NCBI GenBank assembly: GCA_002315995.1
Contig: DCHN01000050.1
Span: 25,682 to 58,333, forward strand
DNA length: 32,652 bases
Source of the DNA: Bacteroidales bacterium UBA1751
GTDB lineage: Bacteria; Bacteroidota; Bacteroidia; Bacteroidales; UBA932
Reading direction: 5' to 3'
Shown here one piece after another: positions 8,696 through 15,924 of the stretch. How positions within the stretch are numbered: position 1 is the first letter of the stretch; each line of letters opens with the position of its first letter. Made by a program: the position numbers and the translations under genes. The notes beneath the pieces were generated by a model. That model worked only from the letters and a program-made list of their open reading frames with translations, ran no database searches and was not told the origin of the DNA.

Positions 8696-8856
8696 CAACC
8701 CCTGCAAAGTGTGTGGGGAGTTGTAACCAACAGATTCTCAGATATATGCTTGGTTTTTGGGAGTGCTGTGAAGCATGCTGAAAGCGAAGTTGAATATGGA
8801 ATATGATTGGGAATTTGGTGGCAATGCAACTATGTTTAACTAAATAATTAATACCA
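8696..8856 (+). promoter_or_regulatory. Untranslated leader of the L3 operon
   Basis: About 155 bases separate the predicted start of transcription from rplC, long enough for ribosomal-protein feedback control. At its beginning CAACCCC (8696-8702) can pair with GGGG-A-GTTG (8715-8723), making a stem with one bulge; the exact 5' end decides how much of it is transcribed. A second weaker fold surrounds AGCATGCT near 8772. No match to a named leader family is claimed. The leader has no terminator-like T-run. Confidence 0.4.
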
Positions 8857-9483
8857 ATGCCTGGATTAATTGGAACAAAAATCGGAATGACATCCGTTTT
8901 CGGTGCTGATGGAAAGAATATACCTTGCACCGTTATTCAAGCTGGTCCTTGTGTAGTAACTCAGATTCGCACAGTTGAGAAAGATGGCTATTCAGCCATT
9001 CAGCTCGGCTATGACGAGAAGAAGGAGAAACACACCAGCGCCCCTCTTATGGGACATTTCAAAAAAGCCAACACCACTCCTAAGTGCAAGCTCGTTGAGT
9101 TTGCTGCTGATTTTGCAAAGGAGCTTGCTCTTGGTGACACCGTAACCGTAGCCGACGTATTCTCTGATGAGGAGATGTGGGTTGATGTAACCGGTATCTC
9201 TAAAGGTAAGGGATTTCAGGGTGTTGTAAAGCGTCACGGTTTCGGTGGCGTAGGTGGTCAGACACACGGTCAGGACGACCGTCTCAGAGCTCCCGGTTCA
9301 ATGGGTGCATCTTCATGGCCATCAAGAGTATTCAAGGGAAAGAGATTGCCTGGCCACATGGGTGCTGAGAGGGTAAAAATTCTCAACCTCAAGGTAGTGA
9401 AGGTTATTCCTGAGCACAATCTCATTCTTGTTAAAGGTTCTATTCCTGGAGCCAAGGGTTCATACGTAATTGTGGAGGAATAA
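8857..9483 (+). CDS. rplC: 50S ribosomal protein L3
   Basis: 208 residues, the normal length for L3. The start MPGLIGTKIGMTSVFGADG is typical. The core glycine-rich stretch GKGFQGVVKRHGFGGVGGQT (about residues 113-132), followed by SMGASSWPSRVFKGKRLPGH, is the part that reaches into the peptidyl-transferase region of 23S rRNA. It is the first gene after the promoter at 8665. In most bacteria rpsJ (S10) comes just before rplC, but here an S9 peptidase gene is in that position. rplD follows five bases after the stop, so translation is likely coupled along the operon. Confidence 0.98.
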   Translation: MPGLIGTKIGMTSVFGADGKNIPCTVIQAGPCVVTQIRTVEKDGYSAIQLGYDEKKEKHTSAPLMGHFKKANTTPKCKLVEFAADFAKELALGDTVTVADVFSDEEMWVDVTGISKGKGFQGVVKRHGFGGVGGQTHGQDDRLRAPGSMGASSWPSRVFKGKRLPGHMGAERVKILNLKVVKVIPEHNLILVKGSIPGAKGSYVIVEE

Positions 9484-9488
9484 TTGTT

Positions 9489-10106
9489 ATGGAAGTAGCA
9501 GTATTGAAAATTGACGGTTCAGAGTCAGGAAAAGTTGTAACTCTCAACCCTGCTATCTTTGGCATAGAGCCAAATGATCACGCAATTTATCTTGATGTAA
9601 AGCAGTTCCTTGCAAACGGTCGCCAGGGTACTCACAAGACCAAGGACAGAAGCGAGGTTGCTTACAGTACAAAGAAGATTATCAGACAGAAGGGCGGCGG
9701 TGGCGCACGTCACGGTAGCATCAAGGCCAATACATACGTAGGTGGTGGTAGGGCTTTTGGTCCGGATCCAAGATACTACGGATTCAAACTTAACAAGAAG
9801 GTTAAGATGCTTGCTCGTCTTTCAGCTCTTTCATACAAGGCAACTGAGAATGCTATTGCATTGGTTGAGCCTTTCTCTATGGAGGCTCCAAAGACAAAGG
9901 AATTCATCGGTATTCTTAACAATATCAAGTCTAACGACAGAAAAGTTCTCTTTGTTCTTCCTCAGAACTCAAATAATATTTACTTATCCTCACGTAATCT
10001 TGAGAATGTCAAGGTCATCACAATTGATGAGCTCAACACCTACGATATCGTAAACGCTACCAAGCTTGTTATGGTTGACGGTGTACAGGACATGATCAAA
10101 TGCTAA
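9489..10106 (+). CDS. rplD: 50S ribosomal protein L4
   Basis: 205 residues, standard for L4/L4e. The conserved extended loop that lines the peptide exit tunnel is visible around residues 44-95: NGRQGTHKTKDRSEV, then IRQKGGGGARHGS and GGGRAFGPDPRYYGFKLNKK. The C-terminal globular part ends MVDGVQDMIKC. L4 represses the S10 operon in E. coli by binding its own leader. Whether it acts on the leader at 8696-8856 cannot be told from sequence. It lies between rplC and rplW with very short spacers. Confidence 0.98.
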   Translation: MEVAVLKIDGSESGKVVTLNPAIFGIEPNDHAIYLDVKQFLANGRQGTHKTKDRSEVAYSTKKIIRQKGGGGARHGSIKANTYVGGGRAFGPDPRYYGFKLNKKVKMLARLSALSYKATENAIALVEPFSMEAPKTKEFIGILNNIKSNDRKVLFVLPQNSNNIYLSSRNLENVKVITIDELNTYDIVNATKLVMVDGVQDMIKC

Positions 10107-10133
10107 AGGATGCTAATGAAAAACTGGCAGACA

Positions 10134-10424
10134 ATGGGAATATTGATCAAACCTATAGTAACTGAGAAGCTTACGATGCTTGGTGACAAGTTCAATCGTT
10201 ACGGCTTCATAGTAGAGCGCAGCGCCAACAAGATTGAGATCAAAGCTGCGGTAGAGCAGATGTACAATGTTACAGTAAGCGATGTGAATACTGTAAACTA
10301 TCATGGTAAGAAGAGACACCGCTATACAAAAGCGGGTATGATGTCCGGCAGAGACAACCACTTCAAGAAAGCGTTTGTAACCTTGGCCGGTGAAGATAAG
10401 ATTGATTTCTACAGCAACATTTAA
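10134..10424 (+). CDS. rplW: 50S ribosomal protein L23
   Basis: 96 residues from the ATG at 10134, beginning MGILIKPIVTEKLT, which matches the usual L23 N-terminus. Upstream in-frame ATGs at 10110 and 10116 would add 8 or 6 residues. The 10116 start is preceded by AAAGGA, so it cannot be excluded. L23 sits at the exit of the nascent-chain tunnel and docks trigger factor and SRP. The chain includes KIEIKAAVEQMYNVTVSDVNT and ends in the common Bacteroidota motif IDFYSNI. rplB begins five bases after the stop. Confidence 0.95.
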   Translation: MGILIKPIVTEKLTMLGDKFNRYGFIVERSANKIEIKAAVEQMYNVTVSDVNTVNYHGKKRHRYTKAGMMSGRDNHFKKAFVTLAGEDKIDFYSNI

Positions 10425-10429
10425 AGGCA

Positions 10430-11254
10430 ATGGCATTACGTAAATTCAAACCGGTAACTCCCGGTCAAAGAAATAAGGCTATAAGCGCATTTGAGGAGAT
10501 TACATGCTCTGTTCCTGAGAAGTCATTGTTGGCTCCACTTCCTTGCAGCGGTGGACGTAACAATCAGGGAAAGATGACAATGCGCTATATCGGTGGCGGT
10601 CACAAGAAAATGTATAGAATCATTGATTTCTTGAGAAACAAAGATAACTATACTGCTACCGTAAAGACAATTGAGTATGATCCTAACCGTAGTGCAAGAA
10701 TTGCTCTTGTAGTTTACGCAGATGGAGAGAAACGCTATATTATTGCTCCTAACGGCATAAAGGTAGGACAGGTTATTGCTTCCGGCGCAGGAGTCGCTCC
10801 TGAGGTTGGAAATGCACTGCCACTTTCAGAGATTCCGCTCGGAACCAATGTTCACAACATTGAGCTCGTTCCTGGACAGGGTGCAGCAATGGCAAGAAGT
10901 GCAGGTTGCTATGCAACACTGGCAGCAAGAGAGGGAAACCACGCAATTCTGCGTCTTCCTTCAGGCGAGACCAGAATGGTGCTTACAGCTTGCAGGGCTA
11001 CCGTTGGTGAGGTATCCAATCCAGATCACAACTTGGAGTCACATGGTAAGGCAGGCCGCAGACGTTGGTTAGGACGCAGACCTAGGAACAGAGGTGTTGT
11101 AATGAACCCTGTTGATCACCCTATGGGTGGTGGTGAAGGTCGTGCTTCCGGAGGACATCCACGTTCAAGGAAAGGCTTGATTGCTAAGGGTTACAAGACA
11201 CGCAACCCTAAGAAGACTACTAAGAAGTTTATTATTGAAAGAAGAAGTAAATAA
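10430..11254 (+). CDS. rplB: 50S ribosomal protein L2
   Basis: 274 residues, full length. L2 binds 23S rRNA and helps join the subunits and form the peptidyl-transferase centre. The N-terminal MALRKFKPVTPGQRNKAI, the OB-like and SH3-like middle (GGGHKKMYRIIDFLRNKDNY, IELVPGQGAAMARSAG) and the C-terminal NPVDHPMGGGEGRASGGHPR are all present. The last of these carries the conserved histidine near residue 229 linked to peptide-bond formation. It sits in the normal order between rplW and rpsS. Confidence 0.98.
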   Translation: MALRKFKPVTPGQRNKAISAFEEITCSVPEKSLLAPLPCSGGRNNQGKMTMRYIGGGHKKMYRIIDFLRNKDNYTATVKTIEYDPNRSARIALVVYADGEKRYIIAPNGIKVGQVIASGAGVAPEVGNALPLSEIPLGTNVHNIELVPGQGAAMARSAGCYATLAAREGNHAILRLPSGETRMVLTACRATVGEVSNPDHNLESHGKAGRRRWLGRRPRNRGVVMNPVDHPMGGGEGRASGGHPRSRKGLIAKGYKTRNPKKTTKKFIIERRSK

Positions 11255-11275
11255 CGGAATTAAACTGAAGAGTAT

Positions 11276-11539
11276 ATGAGTCGTTCATTGAAAAAAGGCC
11301 CTTATATTGAGGCAAGCCTGGAAAAGAAAGTTCTTGCTATGAATGAGTCTGGCAAGAAGGACGTAGTAAAGACCTGGTCAAGAGCCAGTATGATTTCTCC
11401 TGATTTCGTTGGTCATACTATAGCTGTTCATAACGGAAATAAGTTTATTCCTGTTTACGTTACTGAGAATATGGTAGGTCACAAACTCGGTGAGTTTGCA
11501 CCAACAAGAACCTTCAAGGGTCACGCAGGTAATCGTTAA
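11276..11539 (+). CDS. rpsS: 30S ribosomal protein S19
   Basis: 87 residues, typical for S19, which forms a pair with S13 in the head of the 30S subunit and contacts the A-site finger. MSRSLKKGPYIEASLEKKV at the start, then WSRASMISPDFVGHTIAVHN and HKLGEFAPTRTFKGHAG, are diagnostic. It is 21 bases after rplB and 23 bases before rplV, within one operon. Confidence 0.97.
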   Translation: MSRSLKKGPYIEASLEKKVLAMNESGKKDVVKTWSRASMISPDFVGHTIAVHNGNKFIPVYVTENMVGHKLGEFAPTRTFKGHAGNR

Positions 11540-11562
11540 TTAATCTTAAAAACAGATTACAA

Positions 11563-11985
11563 ATGAGTGTTCGTAAACATAACATGGCCGAGAGGCTTAA
11601 AGAGATAAAGAAACAGACAGCTATAGCAAAGCTGAACAATGTTCCTACCTCGCCTAGAAAGATGCGCCTTGTAGCTGACATCATCAGAGGAGTTGAGGTT
11701 AACAAAGCATTGGATATTCTCAAATATTCAAAGAAAGAGGCTTCAGTTCGTATGGAGAAGGTTCTTCGCAGTGCAATTGCAAACTGGGAGGCAAAGAATC
11801 CAGAGGATAGAAAGGAGCTTGAGAACGGAAACGTTATTGTTTCAACTGTAATGGTTGACGGTGGCAGAATTCTTAAGAGAATCAGAACCGCTCCACAGGG
11901 TAGGGCTGCAAGAATTCGCAAACGTTCAAATCATATCACTATTATCGTAGGCAAGAAAGCCGTAAAGGAAGAGGAGGCTAAATAA
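11563..11985 (+). CDS. rplV: 50S ribosomal protein L22
   Basis: 140 residues. L22 binds 23S rRNA, and its long beta-hairpin lines the exit tunnel where macrolides act. The core NVPTSPRKMRLVADIIRG, the middle SVRMEKVLRSAIANWEAKN and the hairpin ILKRIRTAPQGRAARIRKRS are clear. It is longer than the roughly 110 residues of E. coli L22 because of an N-terminal basic extension (residues 1-25) and a lysine/glutamate-rich tail, both common in Bacteroidota. Its TAA overlaps the ATG of rpsC by one base (TAATG), indicating translational coupling. Confidence 0.97.
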   Translation: MSVRKHNMAERLKEIKKQTAIAKLNNVPTSPRKMRLVADIIRGVEVNKALDILKYSKKEASVRMEKVLRSAIANWEAKNPEDRKELENGNVIVSTVMVDGGRILKRIRTAPQGRAARIRKRSNHITIIVGKKAVKEEEAK

Positions 11986-12758
11986 TGGGACAGAAAACTA
12001 ATCCAATAAGCAACAGACTTGGTATCATCCGCGGCTGGGACTCTAACTGGTACGGTGATTATGCAAACGGCATCCTAGAGGACGACAAGATTCGCAAGTA
12101 TCTTGACAACCGTCTTCCAAAGGCAAGCGTTTCAAAGATTGTAATTGAGAGAACTCTCAAACTCATTACTGTTACTATTCATACTGCAAAGCCAGGTGTT
12201 ATCATTGGCAAGGGCGGCTCTGAGGTTGACAAACTCAAGGAGGAGCTCAAGAAGGTATGCGGTAAGGAGGCTCAAATCAACATCTTCGAGGTTAAGAGAC
12301 CTGAGGTTGATGCAAACCTCATTGCAACCAACATTGCAAGACAGGTTGAAGGTCGTGTTTCATACCGCAGGGCTATTAAAATGGCAGTTGCAACAACAAT
12401 GAGAATGGGTGCTGAGGGTATCAAGGTTCTTATCAGCGGACGTCTTGGCGGTGCTGAAATGGCCCGTTCAGAGATGTTCAAAGAGGGTAGGACACCACTT
12501 CATACTTTCCGTGCTGACATTGACTATGCTTTGGCAGAGGCTAACACCAAGGTTGGTGTTCTCGGTATCAAGGTATGGGTTTGCAACGGTGAGGTTTACG
12601 GCAAGAGAGACCTTACTCCTAATGCAGGTGTAAGTGCAAATGCTCAGGCTGCAAACAGCGCTCCAAGAGGTGACCGCAGAAATGACCGCAGGGGTGACCG
12701 TAGAGGTGATCGCCGTGGCAGAAACAACGGTCCAAGACGCAATAGAGAGCAGGAGTAA
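11985..12758 (+). CDS. rpsC: 30S ribosomal protein S3 with RGD-rich tail
   Basis: 257 residues. S3 forms part of the mRNA entry pore of the 30S subunit. The N-terminal MGQKTNPISNRLGIIRGWDS, the type-II KH domain around residues 60-100 (TAKPGVIIGKGGSEVDKLKE) and the C-terminal S3 domain (GRLGGAEMARSEMFKEGR) are intact. E. coli S3 has 233 residues. The extra length here is a low-complexity basic tail from about residue 229 made of four (G/N)DRR units plus RGRNNGPRRNREQE. It is the last gene of the operon: a strong terminator follows 22 bases after the stop, where rplP would normally come. Confidence 0.97.
   Translation: MGQKTNPISNRLGIIRGWDSNWYGDYANGILEDDKIRKYLDNRLPKASVSKIVIERTLKLITVTIHTAKPGVIIGKGGSEVDKLKEELKKVCGKEAQINIFEVKRPEVDANLIATNIARQVEGRVSYRRAIKMAVATTMRMGAEGIKVLISGRLGGAEMARSEMFKEGRTPLHTFRADIDYALAEANTKVGVLGIKVWVCNGEVYGKRDLTPNAGVSANAQAANSAPRGDRRNDRRGDRRGDRRGRNNGPRRNREQE
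12669..12716 (+). repeat. 12-base tandem repeat in rpsC encoding (G/N)DRR
   Basis: Four degenerate 12-base units of the form RRTGAYCGNMGN encode GDRR-NDRR-GDRR-GDRR (residues 229-244) at the C-terminus of S3. The repeat stays in frame and makes a positively charged, probably disordered tail. Confidence 0.8.
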
Positions 12759-12780
12759 TATCCGCTGATTAATATTAAAG

Positions 12781-12814
12781 AACTTCCTTTGCTTTGTGCA
12801 GAGGAAGTTTTTTT
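12781..12814 (+). terminator. Rho-independent terminator of the ribosomal operon
   Basis: AACTTCCT (12781-12788) pairs with AGGAAGTT (12802-12809), with a 13-base loop and a run of seven T (12808-12814). It sits 22 bases after rpsC and marks a true end of the operon. Confidence 0.85.
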
Positions 12815-12820
12815 ATACAT

Positions 12821-12853
12821 AAAATAGGCTGACTTGAGAGAAAGCCAGCCTAT
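12821..12853 (-). terminator. Terminator for the beta-lactamase-fold gene
   Basis: On the minus strand ATAGGCTG (12853-12846) pairs with CAGCCTAT (12831-12824), with possible extra CTT/AAG pairing inside. TTTTATG follows. It lies 23 bases beyond the stop of the minus-strand gene ending at 12877. Confidence 0.65.
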
Positions 12854-12876
12854 AGAATATACTCTGTTTAAAATTG

Positions 12877-14067
12877 TTACAACACTGCGCCTGCAATTAT
12901 ATTGGCAACCTTTGCGCGTGTGCTTGACACCTCACCATCATCGTATGGATGAACTCTGTTGGAGAGCCATATTACAGCAACCTTGTTCTTGTGGTCATAT
13001 ACGAATGATGTGCCGGTATAACCTGTATGGCAAATTGTCTCGTCATTTGAGAAGATGTTGCCTTTGTTGTGTGCATAGCCTGAACGTACATCCCATCCAA
13101 GAGCGCGGCCAAGATGCTCATATCCTGCAGGAATGGCAATCATCTTTCTGTATGTAAGCTTGCCCAGAACACGGTATCCGTTAATCTCACCCTCATTCAT
13201 GAAAGCCTTTGCAAGTGTACAGAGGTCCTCTGCACAGGAGAATACGCCGGCATTTCCTGAGTTGCCGTGATTCATTACACGTGCAAGCGGATCATGAACT
13301 TCTCCCATGAAACAACTTGAGCTGTCCTTTTTCTCTGTAGGTGCTATTAGGGCCATTACCTCCTCGTTGTTCTCTGATGCAGGATTGTAGCATGTGTGGT
13401 TCATTCCAAGAGGTTTGAAAATATTCTCTGTGGCATACTCGCACAACTTCTTTCCTGTGATGTTCTGAAGCACATTCTGAAGGGTTATGAAATTGAGGCA
13501 ACTGTATGTATAATCCTGTTTTGGTTTGTAGAGTCTTGGCATGTGGCAGATGTATCTCATAAGAGAGTCAGGATCTGCTACGCCGCACTGGTCAATAACT
13601 ACCTGTGGCGAAACATAAGATGGAAGGCCTGAAGCATGTGTGAGAAGGTCCTGTATTGTAATGGCTGTTTCGTCGCCTGTCTCAGGGTCTTTCCAGTTTT
13701 CAAATTCGGGAATATATTTGTTTACAGGGTCGGTAAGTCGGTATCCTCCTCTTTCAAGAAGATGCATCATAGACATAGTGGTTCCAACGCACTTGCTGCA
13801 TGATGCAAGGTCAAAGACTGTTTCTGTGCTCATTGGAATGGTGTCAGGGAAGACACTCTTGTTTCCGTAGGCTTTCATATACGCTGTTTGTCCGTCAACT
13901 ACAACGGCAAGTACAGCTCCCGGAATGTCATCCTTGGCAATGCTGGCATTTATAATGCTGTCGGCAATGGCCATCTTCTTCATGTCAAGAAGTTCTGTCT
14001 TCTTGCCACAATTGCAGCATGATGCTGCAGCGGCAGCAACCATAAAGAATAAAATAAATTTTTTCAT
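12877..14067 (-). CDS. Serine beta-lactamase/esterase-family lipoprotein (class C fold)
   Basis: 396 residues. The signal peptide ends in a lipobox-like AASC with Cys17, so it is likely lipid-anchored in the cell envelope. The fold is that of class C beta-lactamases, DD-peptidases and esterases (Pfam Beta-lactamase). The nucleophile motif SxxK is S89-C-S-K92 in FDLASCSKCVGTT, and the third motif is H347-T-G in ICHTGYTGTSF. The second motif is Y188-S-C190 rather than the usual YxN; the following LNFITLQ matches the family. A true antibiotic-hydrolysing role is not implied: many members are peptidases or esterases. It converges with the ribosomal operon, with back-to-back terminators between. 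Confidence 0.9.
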   Translation of the reverse strand: MKKFILFFMVAAAAASCCNCGKKTELLDMKKMAIADSIINASIAKDDIPGAVLAVVVDGQTAYMKAYGNKSVFPDTIPMSTETVFDLASCSKCVGTTMSMMHLLERGGYRLTDPVNKYIPEFENWKDPETGDETAITIQDLLTHASGLPSYVSPQVVIDQCGVADPDSLMRYICHMPRLYKPKQDYTYSCLNFITLQNVLQNITGKKLCEYATENIFKPLGMNHTCYNPASENNEEVMALIAPTEKKDSSSCFMGEVHDPLARVMNHGNSGNAGVFSCAEDLCTLAKAFMNEGEINGYRVLGKLTYRKMIAIPAGYEHLGRALGWDVRSGYAHNKGNIFSNDETICHTGYTGTSFVYDHKNKVAVIWLSNRVHPYDDGEVSSTRAKVANIIAGAVL

Positions 14068-14103
14068 ATTGAAGTAGGTTTATTGGTTTTCTTAAACGGT
14101 AGA

Positions 14104-14111
14104 CAAAATTA
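14104..14111 (-). promoter_or_regulatory. -7 box for the beta-lactamase-fold gene
   Basis: TAATTTTG on the minus strand fits TAnnTTTG, 36 bases before the ATG at 14067. No -33 TTTG is seen at the usual distance. Confidence 0.4.
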
Positions 14112-14165
14112 CAAAAAATTAATTCAATCTTTTCGTTATGATTCAAGCTGTTGAGAAGAATATAT

Positions 14166-14173
14166 TATATTTG
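14166..14173 (+). promoter_or_regulatory. -7 box for the 14204 gene
   Basis: TATATTTG fits TAnnTTTG. It lies 30 bases before the ATG at 14204, and inside any longer reading from the ATG at 14138, so it helps decide the start. The -33 element is poor. Confidence 0.45.
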
Positions 14174-14203
14174 TACGTTGCTTTAAGTTTGCAATCTTTA
14201 TAT

Positions 14204-14440
14204 ATGAAAGAGGTTGAACACTATTCCAATCTATTTGAGGCTGAGCTCAACAGGGCTCTTCTTGAAGATAATGGTGTCATGGCGGCCGTGTTCAATAAAA
14301 ACATCTCATATATAGCTGGATGTGCAAATAATGGGCTTCTTTCATACAATCTTATGGTGAATGATGAAGACTATTTGAAGGCAAAGGAGATTCTCTCGTC
14401 AAAAACTCCAATTGATGAAAGCACCCCTGTAAATGAATGA
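14204..14440 (+). CDS. DUF2007-like small protein
   Basis: 78 residues from the ATG at 14204. It resembles DUF2007 (putative signal-transducing protein) domains: an N-terminal strand, FEAELNRALLEDNGVMAAVF (about residues 10-29), and a closing YNLMVNDEDYLKAKEILSS. The domain is a small alpha-beta unit of unknown biochemical role, sometimes fused to zinc ribbons, with no signal peptide. An upstream ATG at 14138 in the same frame would add a hydrophobic YLYVALSLQSLY stretch, but a TATATTTG promoter box falls in that extension, so I prefer 14204. The next gene, a 50-residue peptide, begins 20 bases after the stop with no promoter visible between. Confidence 0.75.
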   Translation: MKEVEHYSNLFEAELNRALLEDNGVMAAVFNKNISYIAGCANNGLLSYNLMVNDEDYLKAKEILSSKTPIDESTPVNE

Positions 14441-14460
14441 AATACTTAAATAATATATCT

Positions 14461-14613
14461 ATGAAACAAAACAATTATTGCGGGCGTTACCACTCTCCGG
14501 CTATGGAGGTGCTTAATGTTAGCACAGATTCGATTATTGCGGAGAGTTTTGGTGAAAAGAGTGGCGAGTGGGCCTCTTCACCTGGTGGATCAGATTTTTT
14601 TCTTGATGAATAA
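14461..14613 (+). CDS. 50-residue peptide gene upstream of fimbrillin/protease pair
   Basis: A complete frame from ATG 14461 to TAA 14611-14613 encodes MKQNNYCGRYHSPAMEVLNV, followed by STDSIIAESFGEKSGEWASS and PGGSDFFLDE. The layout (Y-x-S-P-x-M-E-V-L near the start, an acidic I-I-A-E-S segment, then a G/S/W-rich acidic tail) recalls short proteins scattered through Bacteroidales genomes and usually called hypothetical. That resemblance is from memory of such sequences. There is no signal peptide, one cysteine, and a net acidic C-terminus. It sits 20 bases after the DUF2007-like gene and 18 bases before the fimbrillin-like lipoprotein gene, so it is probably co-transcribed with them. The function is unknown. 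Confidence 0.65.
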   Translation: MKQNNYCGRYHSPAMEVLNVSTDSIIAESFGEKSGEWASSPGGSDFFLDE

Positions 14614-14631
14614 CATTGAAAAAAGCGAGTT

Positions 14632-15891
14632 ATGAAAGAGATAAATAAAATTATGCTTCTGGCGGCTCTGGTATTTTTATCAGTAGCATGCAGCCGCAGT
14701 GAAATTGACAGCAATAGTGAGTTGAGTGAGGGGTTGGAGAGAGTTTGCCTCACTTTCAGCAAATCAGACTTCGTTAATGCCGATGGTACAAAAACGGCAA
14801 TGACAGGAAACAGCATGGTGTGGGAGAGCGGCGACAAAATAGCCGTATACATTACTGGCGGCTTCTATACAAGCAGATATGACCTCACACTCGTTGAGGA
14901 GGACGCCGGCAAGAGTTCCGGCAGATTTGAGGGTGATGTTGCAACAGACATAGTAAAGTATGACTATTGTGCCGTTTACCCTGCCGAAGCAGCACAGGCA
15001 AGGGCATCAGCGACACTTTTCTTAATGGCGCTTCCTACAGTTCAGGAGTACAAGGAGAACGGAATAGCATCCGGTGCAAATATCTCCACTCTGCTTCTTC
15101 CAAAGACAAGCTTCGATACCAGATACAAGTCAAAGGCATTGAACTTCAGCAACTCAATGGGAATCCTGAATTTGAACATATCCGGAACTGCAAAAGTCAG
15201 CAGAATAGTATTGGTTGCAAATGGAAGCACATCTTCTCTATCGGGTATTGTAGGCCTTACCGTTTCTAAATTCAACAATGGCGGAAATTTGACAGTAATG
15301 GTTGCACCTGGCAATAAAATAACACTTGATTGCAGCAAGAATGGCGGAGTACAGCTCACTCCGGAAGGTGTCGATTTCAATATTCTTCTTCCTCCTGGCA
15401 CTCTGACTAAAGGATTCAGTGTAACTGTCTTTGATGTGGAGGGCCTGGCATATGTCAAGAAGTCCGGCAAGAGCTCAAATAATGCAATAGAGAGGAGTGT
15501 CATTACCAAGATGCCTCAATTTACATACGAGGGTGCCTTTTCAAGAGTATTCATTGAGACCACCTATCCATGTATGGTGTCAAACTGCACCTCAAAGAGT
15601 GCATCCATTTCCAAGAGTTTTGTCTCTGACGGCAACCAGACATCATTCGACGGCAGCGATTTCTTCATTCATAATATGGCAAAGAACTTTGTTGTGAAGT
15701 TTGCTTTGCCTTCTTCACTGACAATAGGCACCAGCTATGATGTCGTTGTTTCCCATGTGATTGGTTCTTCTTCAGATTCCGGTATCTCAAATGGAACCCT
15801 CCATTTGAAATATGTAGGGTCTGATGATGTTTATGCACGTTTTGTTGATGAGGCTTTAAATGTAGGCTATACATTCAACTGCCAGTTATAA
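14632..15891 (+). CDS. Fimbrillin-like outer-surface lipoprotein
   Basis: 419 residues. The signal peptide ends in lipobox SVAC (Cys20), so it is a lipoprotein. The N-terminal part carries KTAMTGNSMVWESGDKIAVY (about residues 54-73), typical of fimbrillin/Mfa-like proteins of Bacteroidales. This is followed by beta-rich sequence including KALNFSNSMGILNLNISGTA and FNILLPPGTLTKGFSVTVFD. Family members build or decorate type V pili, in which a protease cuts the pilin N-terminus after an arginine. Here Arg37 in GLERVCLTF is a possible site (inference). The last ~120 residues (from about 300) form an extra serine-rich domain that I do not recognise. The C10 protease gene follows after 33 bases. 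Confidence 0.8.
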   Translation: MKEINKIMLLAALVFLSVACSRSEIDSNSELSEGLERVCLTFSKSDFVNADGTKTAMTGNSMVWESGDKIAVYITGGFYTSRYDLTLVEEDAGKSSGRFEGDVATDIVKYDYCAVYPAEAAQARASATLFLMALPTVQEYKENGIASGANISTLLLPKTSFDTRYKSKALNFSNSMGILNLNISGTAKVSRIVLVANGSTSSLSGIVGLTVSKFNNGGNLTVMVAPGNKITLDCSKNGGVQLTPEGVDFNILLPPGTLTKGFSVTVFDVEGLAYVKKSGKSSNNAIERSVITKMPQFTYEGAFSRVFIETTYPCMVSNCTSKSASISKSFVSDGNQTSFDGSDFFIHNMAKNFVVKFALPSSLTIGTSYDVVVSHVIGSSSDSGISNGTLHLKYVGSDDVYARFVDEALNVGYTFNCQL

Positions 15892-15924
15892 TAATGCCGG
15901 TGTAAAACAATAACAATTAGGATT

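Noticed and set aside
8746..8781. An 11-residue, three-cysteine frame in the L3 leader
   Set aside because: Very short, no start context, no link between cysteine and ribosomal protein control; likely chance.
14138..14203. ATG at 14138 as start of the DUF2007-like protein
   Set aside because: A TAnnTTTG box at 14166-14173 falls inside the extension, and the extra residues do not fit the domain.
14461..14613. The 50-residue peptide as a double-glycine bacteriocin or RiPP precursor
   Set aside because: The GG lies only eight residues from the C-terminus, leaving no core peptide of useful size, and no modifying enzyme or peptidase-ABC transporter is nearby.
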